The notes under the pieces are model-generated. The model worked only from the letters and a program-made list of their open reading frames with translations, had not been told where the DNA came from and made no database searches. A stretch of DNA of 5,940 nucleotides from Ignavibacteriales bacterium (GTDB taxonomy: Bacteria > Bacteroidota > Ignavibacteria > Ignavibacteriales > Melioribacteraceae). The DNA is taken from positions 1 through 5,940 of the forward strand of contig JAGVBL010000378.1 in the NCBI GenBank assembly GCA_020059785.1, in the 5' to 3' direction. Below, in pieces: positions 1 to 5,909 of this stretch (the first letter of the stretch is position 1; every line of letters starts with the position of its first letter). Both the position numbers and the translations under genes were made by a program.

Positions 1-1
1 C

Positions 2-94
2 CATAAACCGAATCTCTTTTCCGGTATTTATGCCGATGAAGCAAAATCTCTTCTAGAAAATTATTTTATAAAAAAGCGTGTCTCGAATAATTAA
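2..94 (+). CDS. C-terminal end of an unidentified protein (partial, starts before the window)
   Basis: One frame is open from the left edge and stops at TAA 92-94, giving 30 residues that begin HKPNLFSGIY and end in a basic tail, KKRVSNN. The stretch is rich in charged and helix-forming residues (ADEAKSLLENYF), as expected for the last helix of a soluble protein. The other two plus-strand frames hit stops early (positions 4-6 and 53-55), which supports this one as the true frame. I do not recognise the family from so short a piece. The gene lies in the same direction as adk, 90 bp upstream. Because adk has its own promoter in that gap, the two need not be co-transcribed. Confidence 0.6.
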   Translation, partial: HKPNLFSGIYADEAKSLLENYFIKKRVSNN

Positions 95-99
95 TTATT
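86..99. repeat. 14-bp perfect AT palindrome over the stop of the upstream gene
   Basis: AATAATTAATTATT reads the same on both strands and spans the TAA stop at 92-94. It contains only A and T, so it could arise by chance in this AT-rich DNA. As RNA it would form only a weak structure and is not followed by a clear T-run, so I do not call it a terminator. A second palindrome of similar make-up lies in the rho upstream region (5842-5855). Confidence 0.3.
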
Positions 100-108
100 T
101 AATTTCTG

Positions 109-140
109 TTTGGCTATAAAACCATTTCTAATTAACTTTG
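109..140 (+). promoter_or_regulatory. Predicted promoter of adk, FCB type (TTTG ... TAACTTTG)
   Basis: TAACTTTG at 133-140 is an exact match to the Bacteroidetes/Flavobacteria -7 consensus TAnnTTTG. TTTG at 109-112 fits the -33 element. Read in sigma-70 style it is TTGGCT (110-115), 17 bp, then TAACTTTG. Transcription would start around 146-149, leaving an adk leader of under 40 nt. The rho promoter on the other strand shares both the spacing and the TAACTTT core, which strengthens the call. Start site and strength are inferred. Confidence 0.65.
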
Positions 141-184
141 TTCTGTAAATAATTTCTAAACATCTAACCAATTCTTTAAATAAT

Positions 185-826
185 ATGCAGATAATAATTT
201 TTGGCTCGCCCGGGGTCGGTAAAGGGACACAAGCAAAAATATTAGCAGCTAAATTAAATATCCCCCATATCTCAACTGGAGATATTTTAAGAGAAGCAAT
301 AAAAAACCAGACTGAACTTGGTAAAAAAGCTAAAGAAATTGTTGATAGAGGCGAGTTAGTTCCAGATGATATTATGGGTGGAATTGTAAAAGAAACATTA
401 TCAAATCCAAGATGCAGCAGCGGTTTTATCCTCGATGGATATCCACGAACAATTAATCAAGCCAAAATTCTAGAAGAGATTTTTACAACCATTAGAAACG
501 AGAAACACTTTTTAATAAAATTAGATGCTGATGACGAAATTATTATAGACCGCTTAACCAACCGTTTAGTATGTAGTAAATGTGGAAATATTTTAAATAA
601 GTCCGAAGTAAAAGAGAATTTTTCCTGTCCAGTTTGTAATTCATCCAACAGTTATGTAAAACGAGCTGACGATGATGAAAGCGTTATAAGAAGGCGATTA
701 AAAGTCTACCACGAAACAACATCGCCGGTATTCGATTTTTACAAGGATAAAGCTGAGATTATTGAAATAGACGGTTCACTTAATATTGAAATGGTTACGG
801 ACGAGATACTAAAGCAACTGAAATAG
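185..826 (+). CDS. adk: Adenylate kinase
   Basis: Cytosolic nucleoside monophosphate kinase that interconverts ATP + AMP and 2 ADP, setting the adenylate energy balance. The 213 residues match the usual long-form length. The P-loop is GSPGVGKGT at residues 7-15. The AMP-binding region includes STGD (30-33) and Arg36, and DGYPRT (84-89) is the usual DGFPRT motif with Tyr for Phe. The LID domain (about 123-160) carries four cysteines, CSKC (130, 133) and CPVC (148, 151), so it is the structural zinc-binding type seen in Gram-positive and many other bacteria, not the Cys-free E. coli type. Arg123, Arg127, Arg160 and the RRR at 169-171 fit the phosphate-binding arginines. The ATG is chosen because MQIIIFGSPG is the canonical family start and the frame has a stop at 146-148. 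There is no Shine-Dalgarno; the leader is A/T-rich, as often in FCB bacteria. The stop lies 3 bp from the convergent ftsE stop. Confidence 0.97.
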   Translation: MQIIIFGSPGVGKGTQAKILAAKLNIPHISTGDILREAIKNQTELGKKAKEIVDRGELVPDDIMGGIVKETLSNPRCSSGFILDGYPRTINQAKILEEIFTTIRNEKHFLIKLDADDEIIIDRLTNRLVCSKCGNILNKSEVKENFSCPVCNSSNSYVKRADDDESVIRRRLKVYHETTSPVFDFYKDKAEIIEIDGSLNIEMVTDEILKQLK

Positions 827-829
827 ATA

Positions 830-1507
830 TTAATCGGTCTCTTTTTTCTTAAGCAATACTTTAACTGCCTTACCGTTTTCAAGCCTTATTATTTTAGCGT
901 TATGTTTTCTAACCAGGTCGTAATTATGAGTTGCAAAAATAATTGATGTTCCTCTCAAATTAATTTTCTTAAGTATCTCCAATATTTCATCAGCTGTGTC
1001 AGGGTCCAGATTACCGGTCGGCTCATCGGCTAAAACAAGAAACGGCTCATTTATAATTGCTCTTGCAATTGCAACGCGTTGTTTTTCGCCTCCTGATAAT
1101 TCGTGAGGCATATTATTCTGTTTGTGAGTCAAACCCACTTCGGATAATGCATTAATTATCTTCTTCTTATTTATTTTTTTTGAAGAACCTGTTGCATTCA
1201 ATACAAATGAGAGGTTATCATAAACATTTCTATCTGGTAGAAGCTGAAAATCCTGGAATACAATTCCAATTTTTCTGCGAAGGTAAGGAAGGTCTTTTGG
1301 TTTAATTGTTTCTGATGAATAATCACCTATCTGAACATACCCTGATTGCGGAAAAAGGTCCATATAGATCATTTGTAATAAAGATGTTTTGCCGATTCCG
1401 CTTTTGCCAATTAAAAATACAAAATCACCCTGTTCAATCTGAAGATTCAAATCCTGAAAAACAGGTTGGTTTGGGTAATTAAAATCAACATGATTGAATA
1501 TCAGCAT
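830..1507 (-). CDS. ftsE: Cell-division ABC transporter ATP-binding protein FtsE
   Basis: ATPase partner of the membrane protein FtsX. Together they sit at the division site and control peptidoglycan hydrolases rather than moving a solute. The 225 residues give one complete ABC domain: Walker A GKSGIGKT (34-41), Q-loop Gln85 in GIVFQDFQLL, signature LSGGEKQR (137-144), Walker B FLVLADEP (156-163) with catalytic Glu162, and H-loop His194 (ATHN). The run LLPDRNVYDNL (89-99) is the typical FtsE mark and argues against LolD or MacB-type ATPases, which share the RRKIGIVFQ stretch. The Walker A ends GKTS rather than the common GKST; both carry a hydroxyl residue after Lys. The start ATG overlaps the methyltransferase stop by 7 bp, with an AAGGA 4 nt upstream (plus-strand 1512-1516). 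It is the last gene of the rho operon. No ftsX lies next to it, since the following gene is convergent adk. Confidence 0.9.
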   Translation of the reverse strand: MLIFNHVDFNYPNQPVFQDLNLQIEQGDFVFLIGKSGIGKTSLLQMIYMDLFPQSGYVQIGDYSSETIKPKDLPYLRRKIGIVFQDFQLLPDRNVYDNLSFVLNATGSSKKINKKKIINALSEVGLTHKQNNMPHELSGGEKQRVAIARAIINEPFLVLADEPTGNLDPDTADEILEILKKINLRGTSIIFATHNYDLVRKHNAKIIRLENGKAVKVLLKKKETD

Positions 1508-2232
1508 TGGATCCTTTTTTTCTTTAGAATGAATTGAGCTCTTTCGCTTTCAGGAGTTGCATCTATATCAGTAAAAGCTTCTTTACACTTGTAAACATAA
1601 AAATTCGATTTATCAATAACATTAAAATAGTCTTCAAAAGGATAGATTTTCTGCCTATGAATTTCTTCAACCTTTTGACCATTAGCAAGAGTAATCTCGA
1701 AGTAATTATTATGGATTCTTTTGGTTTCGTCATAATAACTTTTTTGAATAAACTTAATACCGTTTACACTCCCTTTCCTGTTAAGATACCTTTGATATAA
1801 TTTACTATTATTCTCAAGACTTACATCGAAAGTAAAAATTCCATCCTGTTTAAGACACAAGTCAACCTGATTAAGCATAGCCAAAATTTTTTGCTTGCTC
1901 ATCAAATAATTAACACTATCAAAAGTGGAGAACACAAAATCGAATTTTTGTTTGAATGGTAACTCTGTCATATCACAACAGACCTTATCAAGATTATCTC
2001 CGGATTGGTTGAGCATATGAATTGATAAATCGCTTATACAGAGGTAGCCGAACTTACCGGATAATTTACCGGCAATAATTCCGTTACCGCATGCAAGTTC
2101 CAGTGTAAATAGGTTTTTCCTACGTAACAGCTTACTTATTGAATAAATATATGACGCCCACTTTGAGTAATCGATTGAACGCATTATATAAGAATAGATA
2201 AGTGTAAGATGAGAATAACTTTTTGAAGCCAT
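1501..2232 (-). CDS. Class I SAM-dependent methyltransferase, substrate unknown
   Basis: A 243-residue cytosolic protein with the Rossmann-like methyltransferase fold. The SAM-binding motif I is LELACGNGI (44-52). An acidic residue follows at Asp68 (SDLS), in the place that binds the ribose hydroxyls. Next come CCDMTELPF (85-93), the motif IV-like FDFVFSTFDSVNYL (97-110) and a strand GIFTFDVS (131-138). The N-terminus (about 10-35) is Tyr-rich and resembles the Y-D-Y-x-x-W lead-in of YqeM-like small-molecule methyltransferases. The C-terminal half (about 140-240) looks like a substrate cap and shows no motif I can assign. No membrane segment or signal peptide is visible. The start overlaps the pdxA stop in TGATG, which favours this ATG although no Shine-Dalgarno precedes it. 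A metabolite target is more likely than RNA or DNA, but this is inference. Confidence 0.8.
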   Translation of the reverse strand: MASKSYSHLTLIYSYIMRSIDYSKWASYIYSISKLLRRKNLFTLELACGNGIIAGKLSGKFGYLCISDLSIHMLNQSGDNLDKVCCDMTELPFKQKFDFVFSTFDSVNYLMSKQKILAMLNQVDLCLKQDGIFTFDVSLENNSKLYQRYLNRKGSVNGIKFIQKSYYDETKRIHNNYFEITLANGQKVEEIHRQKIYPFEDYFNVIDKSNFYVYKCKEAFTDIDATPESERAQFILKKKRIQC

Positions 2233-3215
2233 CAGGATTTTTTTCTATTCATGAATATTTTTTCTGCCCAGAATGCCGATTGTATCATACTTTCCTCGCT
2301 TGCAATTCCTTTACCGGCAATATCGAAAGCCGTTCCGTGATCTGGTGATGTTCTTACAAATGGAAGTCCGGCAGTAAAATTTATACCTGAATTAAAATTT
2401 AGCATTTTGAAAGGGATAAGAACCTGGTCGTGATACATACCAAGTACCGCATCAAATTTACTATAAAGGTGATTACCGAAAAATGCATCGGGTACAAACG
2501 GTCCAAATACATTTTTATCCTTATGGGATTTTATGACAGGGGAAATAATTTTATTCTCTTCATTTCCAATATTACCATCTTCACCGGCATGCGGATTCAA
2601 ACCAAGCACCGCAATCTGCGGTTCAGATATTCCAAAATCATTCCGAAGAGAATTTTTTAGTGTATTTATCGAGTTAGTTAGATTTTTTTTTGTAACTGAA
2701 TTGTGAATATTTTTAATTGATAAATGAATTGTAGCAAGTCCGCATTTCATTTTTTTCGAAACAAAAAGCATCATAAATTTTTTTGCGTTAGATAGTTTTG
2801 CCAGTAATTCCGTATGACCGGGGAAATTTATGCCTGAAAGATGAAACGCATGCTTGGAAATAGGAGCTGTAACAATTACGTCAGCAAATCCAGATTGAAC
2901 AAGTTTAACAGAATCAATAATTGCATTATAAGAAACTCTGCCGGATGTTTTAGTAGCTTTACCAACGGTTTGCTTTGCATACCCTCTATCAATAACTGTA
3001 ACTTTTAATTTGTCAATGATTTCAAATGAGGATTTAGTAATTACCTGATATTGGAATTCAGGCTTTACAATTTGAGCTGTCTTAAGAAAAACATTCGCTG
3101 GGCAAAGGAAAATAATTTGCCTTTTACGGGGGTTGTAAATTTTATTAAAAGTTTTTAAACAAATTTCCGGACCAATTCCATTTATATCTCCGCATGTAAA
3201 AACGAGGCGTACCAT
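2232..3215 (-). CDS. pdxA: 4-hydroxythreonine-4-phosphate dehydrogenase
   Basis: Catalyses NAD-dependent oxidation of 4-phosphohydroxy-L-threonine; the product decarboxylates to 3-amino-2-oxopropyl phosphate, which PdxJ joins with deoxyxylulose 5-phosphate to make pyridoxine 5'-phosphate. The 327 residues match the family length. The N-terminal motif is CGDINGIGPEI (8-18), with IN where many homologues have P plus a small residue. Substrate-binding FPGHTE is at 131-136. The three metal-ligand histidines are His164 (TIHLS), His209 (NPHAGE) and His262 (MYHDQ), lining up with His166, His211 and His266 of E. coli PdxA. The C-terminal active-site run is RTSPDHGTAFDIAGKG (288-303). All key residues are intact, so the enzyme should be active and indicates the DXP-dependent vitamin B6 route. 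The ATG follows the GWxTD gene's stop with no gap (TAAATG). Confidence 0.95.
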   Translation of the reverse strand: MVRLVFTCGDINGIGPEICLKTFNKIYNPRKRQIIFLCPANVFLKTAQIVKPEFQYQVITKSSFEIIDKLKVTVIDRGYAKQTVGKATKTSGRVSYNAIIDSVKLVQSGFADVIVTAPISKHAFHLSGINFPGHTELLAKLSNAKKFMMLFVSKKMKCGLATIHLSIKNIHNSVTKKNLTNSINTLKNSLRNDFGISEPQIAVLGLNPHAGEDGNIGNEENKIISPVIKSHKDKNVFGPFVPDAFFGNHLYSKFDAVLGMYHDQVLIPFKMLNFNSGINFTAGLPFVRTSPDHGTAFDIAGKGIASEESMIQSAFWAEKIFMNRKKS

Positions 3216-4496
3216 TTATTTGCTCAAAATATAATTACCCAATCCGGTTCTATCTGTAAAAATAAATTCTTTTTGTAAATCATTATAATACCAGATTTCA
3301 ATAACAGCATTAGATGATGAATAATCCCGTTTGATTTCATCCGGCTGTCCGAATTGAATATAAATCTTTCCACGGTCTGTTTTAGCGCCAATCTGATTTG
3401 CAAGATTACCGAAGTTAATCATCGCATAATCGGCACGTCTGTAGAACTCATACATCAATTCATTAAACTGATAATCCCGATCCGGGTTTTTCCTATTCCA
3501 GAAATCGACCAGTGCATTATATTTCTGTTGATTACCGGTCTTATATAATTCCAGCAACTCCGATCGATTATAAATTATTTCGAGTAATTCAATTGCTAAA
3601 TTCATGTTGGAAAGTGTTACCGGCTTATCAATCCATTCAATATTAATTACAAATTTACTTTCACTGGTACCGTAATTAATAGTTAATGTTGCCGGACCTT
3701 CAGATAACTTTCTATTAAAATTTTCTACAAGAACATATTCCGATTTTCCATCTTGAAAATCTTCTGCTAAAATAAGCTGGTCATCACAATCTGTAATTTT
3801 CAGTTGAGCGGATGATTGCAAAGGAATTGTTCTACTAAATATGGTCTGGTTTTGCTGCTCAATTTTAACTTCAACTTCTGATTTAGTATCATCAAGTATG
3901 GGGATCAATAAACTGAAGCTATCCGGTGCAAACGGGATTCTGCCATTGCGGTTTACTAACCGTGCTATTCCTTTACCCGCACAGTTCTCTTTTAATTGTT
4001 GAACAATAACCGGCTGATAAATTTTATTAATAATCATTTTAGGAATACTGATTACAACAGAATCAAGATTTATTACCTGGTTTGTGTTATCAATTTTCAA
4101 AGATGGGTAAACAACATATTCATTTGCAGCCAAACGGAAATTGACAAATCCTTCCAGCAACTTTTCTTTTGATTGCGATTCTTCATAAGAATCAACAAGA
4201 ACCTTTTTAGCAAATGATTTCCTCTGCTCAATTCTGTTATTGAGTTTTACATCAAAAAATAACTGCACACCCGCACTGAAAGTATTGCCACTTTTTACAA
4301 ATATAAGACGATTGTAAGGGATACTGAAAGATAAGTAGCAATCCGACGAATCATTTACAGGGAGAATATTTATTTCAAATAAATTCCCTCTTGGATTTTT
4401 ATCACGATTGTTTGACGGTTGTGCAATTATCCAGCTACATACAAAAAATAACAGTAATGTGATCCGGATATTTATAACGTAGCGGAATAAGGTCAT
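3216..4496 (-). CDS. GWxTD-domain-containing exported protein, function unknown
   Basis: A 426-residue protein with a signal peptide: Arg-containing n-region (1-11), hydrophobic core ITLLLFFVCSWIIA (12-25), probable cleavage after Ala25. Cys20 lies in the core but has Val before it, so it does not form a lipobox; I expect a soluble or surface protein, not a lipoprotein. The middle (about 38-290) is rich in short beta strands, like stacked beta-sandwich domains. The C-terminus (about 300-426) fits the GWxTD domain: an FWNRKNPDRD stretch (332-341), NELMYEFYRRADYA (345-358), then TDRGKIYIQFGQPDEI (373-388), EIWYYN (400-405) and FIFTDRTGLGNY (411-422). The signature itself is changed, GAKTD at 370-374 instead of GWxTD. 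The family is found mainly in FCB and related bacteria and has no established biochemical role. The gene starts 5 bp after the rho stop, without a Shine-Dalgarno. Confidence 0.8.
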   Translation of the reverse strand: MTLFRYVINIRITLLLFFVCSWIIAQPSNNRDKNPRGNLFEINILPVNDSSDCYLSFSIPYNRLIFVKSGNTFSAGVQLFFDVKLNNRIEQRKSFAKKVLVDSYEESQSKEKLLEGFVNFRLAANEYVVYPSLKIDNTNQVINLDSVVISIPKMIINKIYQPVIVQQLKENCAGKGIARLVNRNGRIPFAPDSFSLLIPILDDTKSEVEVKIEQQNQTIFSRTIPLQSSAQLKITDCDDQLILAEDFQDGKSEYVLVENFNRKLSEGPATLTINYGTSESKFVINIEWIDKPVTLSNMNLAIELLEIIYNRSELLELYKTGNQQKYNALVDFWNRKNPDRDYQFNELMYEFYRRADYAMINFGNLANQIGAKTDRGKIYIQFGQPDEIKRDYSSSNAVIEIWYYNDLQKEFIFTDRTGLGNYILSK

Positions 4497-4501
4497 AATT
4501 A

Positions 4502-5755
4502 CTAACTATTCATACTTAATAGGAATTCTTTATTGTTCTTAGTTCCTCTCATTTTATCTAAAATAAATTCCATTGCTTCAGTAGGATCAAAATCTGCAAG
4601 AAGTTTTCTAAGAATCCAGATTTTATTTAATTCATCTTCTTTAAGAAGTAGTTCTTCTTTTCTGGTTCCGGATTTATTAAGATCGATAGCCGGGAAGATT
4701 CTCTTATCGGCAAGATTTCTATCTAGAACAAGTTCCATATTACCCGTTCCCTTAAATTCTTCGAAGATAACTTCGTCCATACGGCTTCCTGTATCAATAA
4801 GTGCAGTTGCAATAATTGTTAAGCTTCCGCCATCTTCAGTATTACGTGCTGAACCGAAAAATCTTTTTGGTTTATGAAGTGCATTTGCGTCAACGCCACC
4901 AGAAAGGATTCTACCGCTGTGAGGAATAACAGTATTATGTGCGCGTGCAAGCCTTGTAATTGAATCGAGCAGAATAACAACGTCATCACCGGCTTCAACC
5001 ATACGTTTTGCTTTTTCGCTAACCATATTTGCAACCTGAACGTGCCGGTCTGCCGGTTCATCAAATGTTGAGCTAATTACTTCTGCCTGAACAGAACGCT
5101 GCATATCGGTAACTTCTTCGGGACGTTCATCAATCAACAACATAATAATTTTAACTTCGGGATGATTTCTTGTAATCGAATTTGCAATTTTCTGAAGGAG
5201 AATTGTCTTACCTGCTTTTGGTGGAGAAACTATCAATCCTCTCTGCCCTTTACCAATAGGAGAAAGTAGATCCATAATTCTCATAGAATACTCGCCGGGA
5301 GCCGATTCCAATTTTAAGCGTTTGGTCGGATAAATTGGAGTAAGGTTATCAAATAAAGTTCTTTCGCGGATTGCTTCGGGATCTTTTCCATTTACTGCTT
5401 CCACTCTAAGTAATGCGAAGAACCGCTCACCCTCTTTAGGCGGACGCACCTGACCGCTTACAAAATCGCCGGTTCGCAGACTAAATCTTTTTATTTGCGA
5501 GGGCGAGACGTAAATATCATCGGGAGATGGAAGGTAATTATAATCTGCAGAACGTAGAAAACCGTAGCCATCCTGCAAAACTTCCAGTACACCCTTCGAG
5601 AAGGTTAAACCGTCTTTTTGTGATTGGGCTTCGAGAATTTTGAAAATTAGTTCCTGTTTACGAAGGTCGCTGTATCCAGCTAACCCGAAATCCTTTGCAA
5701 TCTTGTAGAGATCAACAATTTTTTTTGATTGCAGTTCTGAAATATCCATCGGCAT
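4502..5755 (-). CDS. rho: Transcription termination factor Rho
   Basis: Hexameric RNA-dependent ATPase and translocase that ends transcription of untranslated RNA. At 417 residues it is close to E. coli Rho (419). The Rho N-terminal helical domain covers about 4-45. The cold-shock-like primary RNA-binding domain (about 50-125) carries DGYGFLRS (62-69) and the YLPSPDDIYVS run (74-84). The RecA-like motor has Walker A SPPKAGKT (177-184), catalytic Glu210 (LLIDE), Walker B VVILLDS (259-265), the Q-loop region LSGGVDANALHKPKRFFGSA (284-303), the R-loop region KGTGNMEL (335-342) and arginine finger Arg365 (KSGTR). All match E. coli with an offset of one. The long low-complexity insertion usual in Bacteroidetes Rho is absent. 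The first ATG is preceded by AGGA at 7 nt; a second ATG two codons later is possible but has poorer spacing. Rho heads the five-gene cluster. Confidence 0.97.
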   Translation of the reverse strand: MPMDISELQSKKIVDLYKIAKDFGLAGYSDLRKQELIFKILEAQSQKDGLTFSKGVLEVLQDGYGFLRSADYNYLPSPDDIYVSPSQIKRFSLRTGDFVSGQVRPPKEGERFFALLRVEAVNGKDPEAIRERTLFDNLTPIYPTKRLKLESAPGEYSMRIMDLLSPIGKGQRGLIVSPPKAGKTILLQKIANSITRNHPEVKIIMLLIDERPEEVTDMQRSVQAEVISSTFDEPADRHVQVANMVSEKAKRMVEAGDDVVILLDSITRLARAHNTVIPHSGRILSGGVDANALHKPKRFFGSARNTEDGGSLTIIATALIDTGSRMDEVIFEEFKGTGNMELVLDRNLADKRIFPAIDLNKSGTRKEELLLKEDELNKIWILRKLLADFDPTEAMEFILDKMRGTKNNKEFLLSMNS

Positions 5756-5762
5756 AAGTAAT

Positions 5763-5766
5763 TCCT
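5763..5766 (-). promoter_or_regulatory. Ribosome binding site of rho (AGGA)
   Basis: On the minus strand CTCAGGA ends 7 nt before the ATG at 5755. It is the best Shine-Dalgarno-like site in the window and supports the first of two closely spaced ATG codons as the start. Most other genes here lack one, apart from a short-spaced AAGGA before ftsE. Confidence 0.55.
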
Positions 5767-5841
5767 GAGAGTTGTTAGTTAATCGTGAATTTTATTCGGT
5801 TTAACAATTTTTGGGGAAACAATTGATTTTTTGATTTTATG

Positions 5842-5855
5842 ATTAATTAATTAAT
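5842..5855. repeat. 14-bp perfect AT palindrome in the rho leader
   Basis: ATTAATTAATTAAT is self-complementary and also a tandem ATTA repeat. It lies between the predicted rho transcription start and the gene. It could be a protein-binding site or simply an AT-rich tract; nothing in the sequence decides this. Confidence 0.25.
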
Positions 5856-5878
5856 GCAGAATACATTGAGGCACATGG

Positions 5879-5909
5879 TAAAGTTAGTTTTCCATTATCT
5901 ATTTGTCAA
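5879..5909 (-). promoter_or_regulatory. Predicted promoter of the rho operon (TTGACA-17-TAACTTTA)
   Basis: On the minus strand an exact TTGACA (plus-strand 5904-5909) is followed after 17 bp by TAACTTTA (5879-5886). The -35 box is a perfect sigma-70 match. The -10 box is poor for TATAAT but matches TAnnTTTG at all but the final base. Spacing and core agree with the adk promoter. It is the only good promoter seen upstream of the five minus-strand genes, so it probably drives them all. Confidence 0.6.

Larger units (their letters stand above)
5756..5872 (-). promoter_or_regulatory. Long, C-rich rho leader, candidate autoregulatory region
   Basis: If the promoter at 5879-5909 is used, the rho mRNA starts near 5872 and has a leader of about 115 nt. 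By hand count of 5756-5878, the transcribed strand holds about 24 C and 10 G, and the part near the start codon is unstructured, with CCCC, ACC and CTCTC runs. C-rich, G-poor unstructured RNA is what Rho loads on, and E. coli rho is autoregulated by attenuation in its leader. A weak hairpin, CAATTGTTT paired with AAAAATTG, lies at 5805-5825. No standard riboswitch is recognisable. The regulatory role is inference. Confidence 0.3.

Noticed and set aside
457..648. 63-codon minus-strand frame inside adk
   Set aside because: Antisense to the Adk LID region; no independent evidence.
805..850. Possible intrinsic terminator for adk (GAGAT ... GTCTC then T-run)
   Set aside because: Only about five pairs including a G-U, with a loop of nearly 30 nt; too weak to call.
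1534..1800. 88-codon plus-strand frame opposite the methyltransferase
   Set aside because: Shadow of the methyltransferase C-terminal half; no ribosome binding site, no family resemblance.
2430..2660. 76-codon plus-strand frame opposite pdxA
   Set aside because: Antisense to the conserved PdxA metal-binding region; low-complexity Ile/Lys-rich product.
3354..3548. 64-codon plus-strand frame opposite the GWxTD domain
   Set aside because: Shadow frame of a conserved domain, no supporting signals.
4533..4877. 114-codon plus-strand frame opposite rho
   Set aside because: Antisense to the highly conserved Rho motor domain; Ser/Leu/Arg-rich composition typical of a shadow frame, with no recognisable motif.
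4819..5064. 81-codon minus-strand frame inside rho
   Set aside because: Out-of-frame reading of the conserved Rho coding sequence around the Walker B and Q-loop region; no independent support.
5805..5825. Hairpin in the rho leader as a terminator
   Set aside because: AT-rich stem with a mismatch and no U-run after it on the transcribed strand; recorded only as a weak structure.
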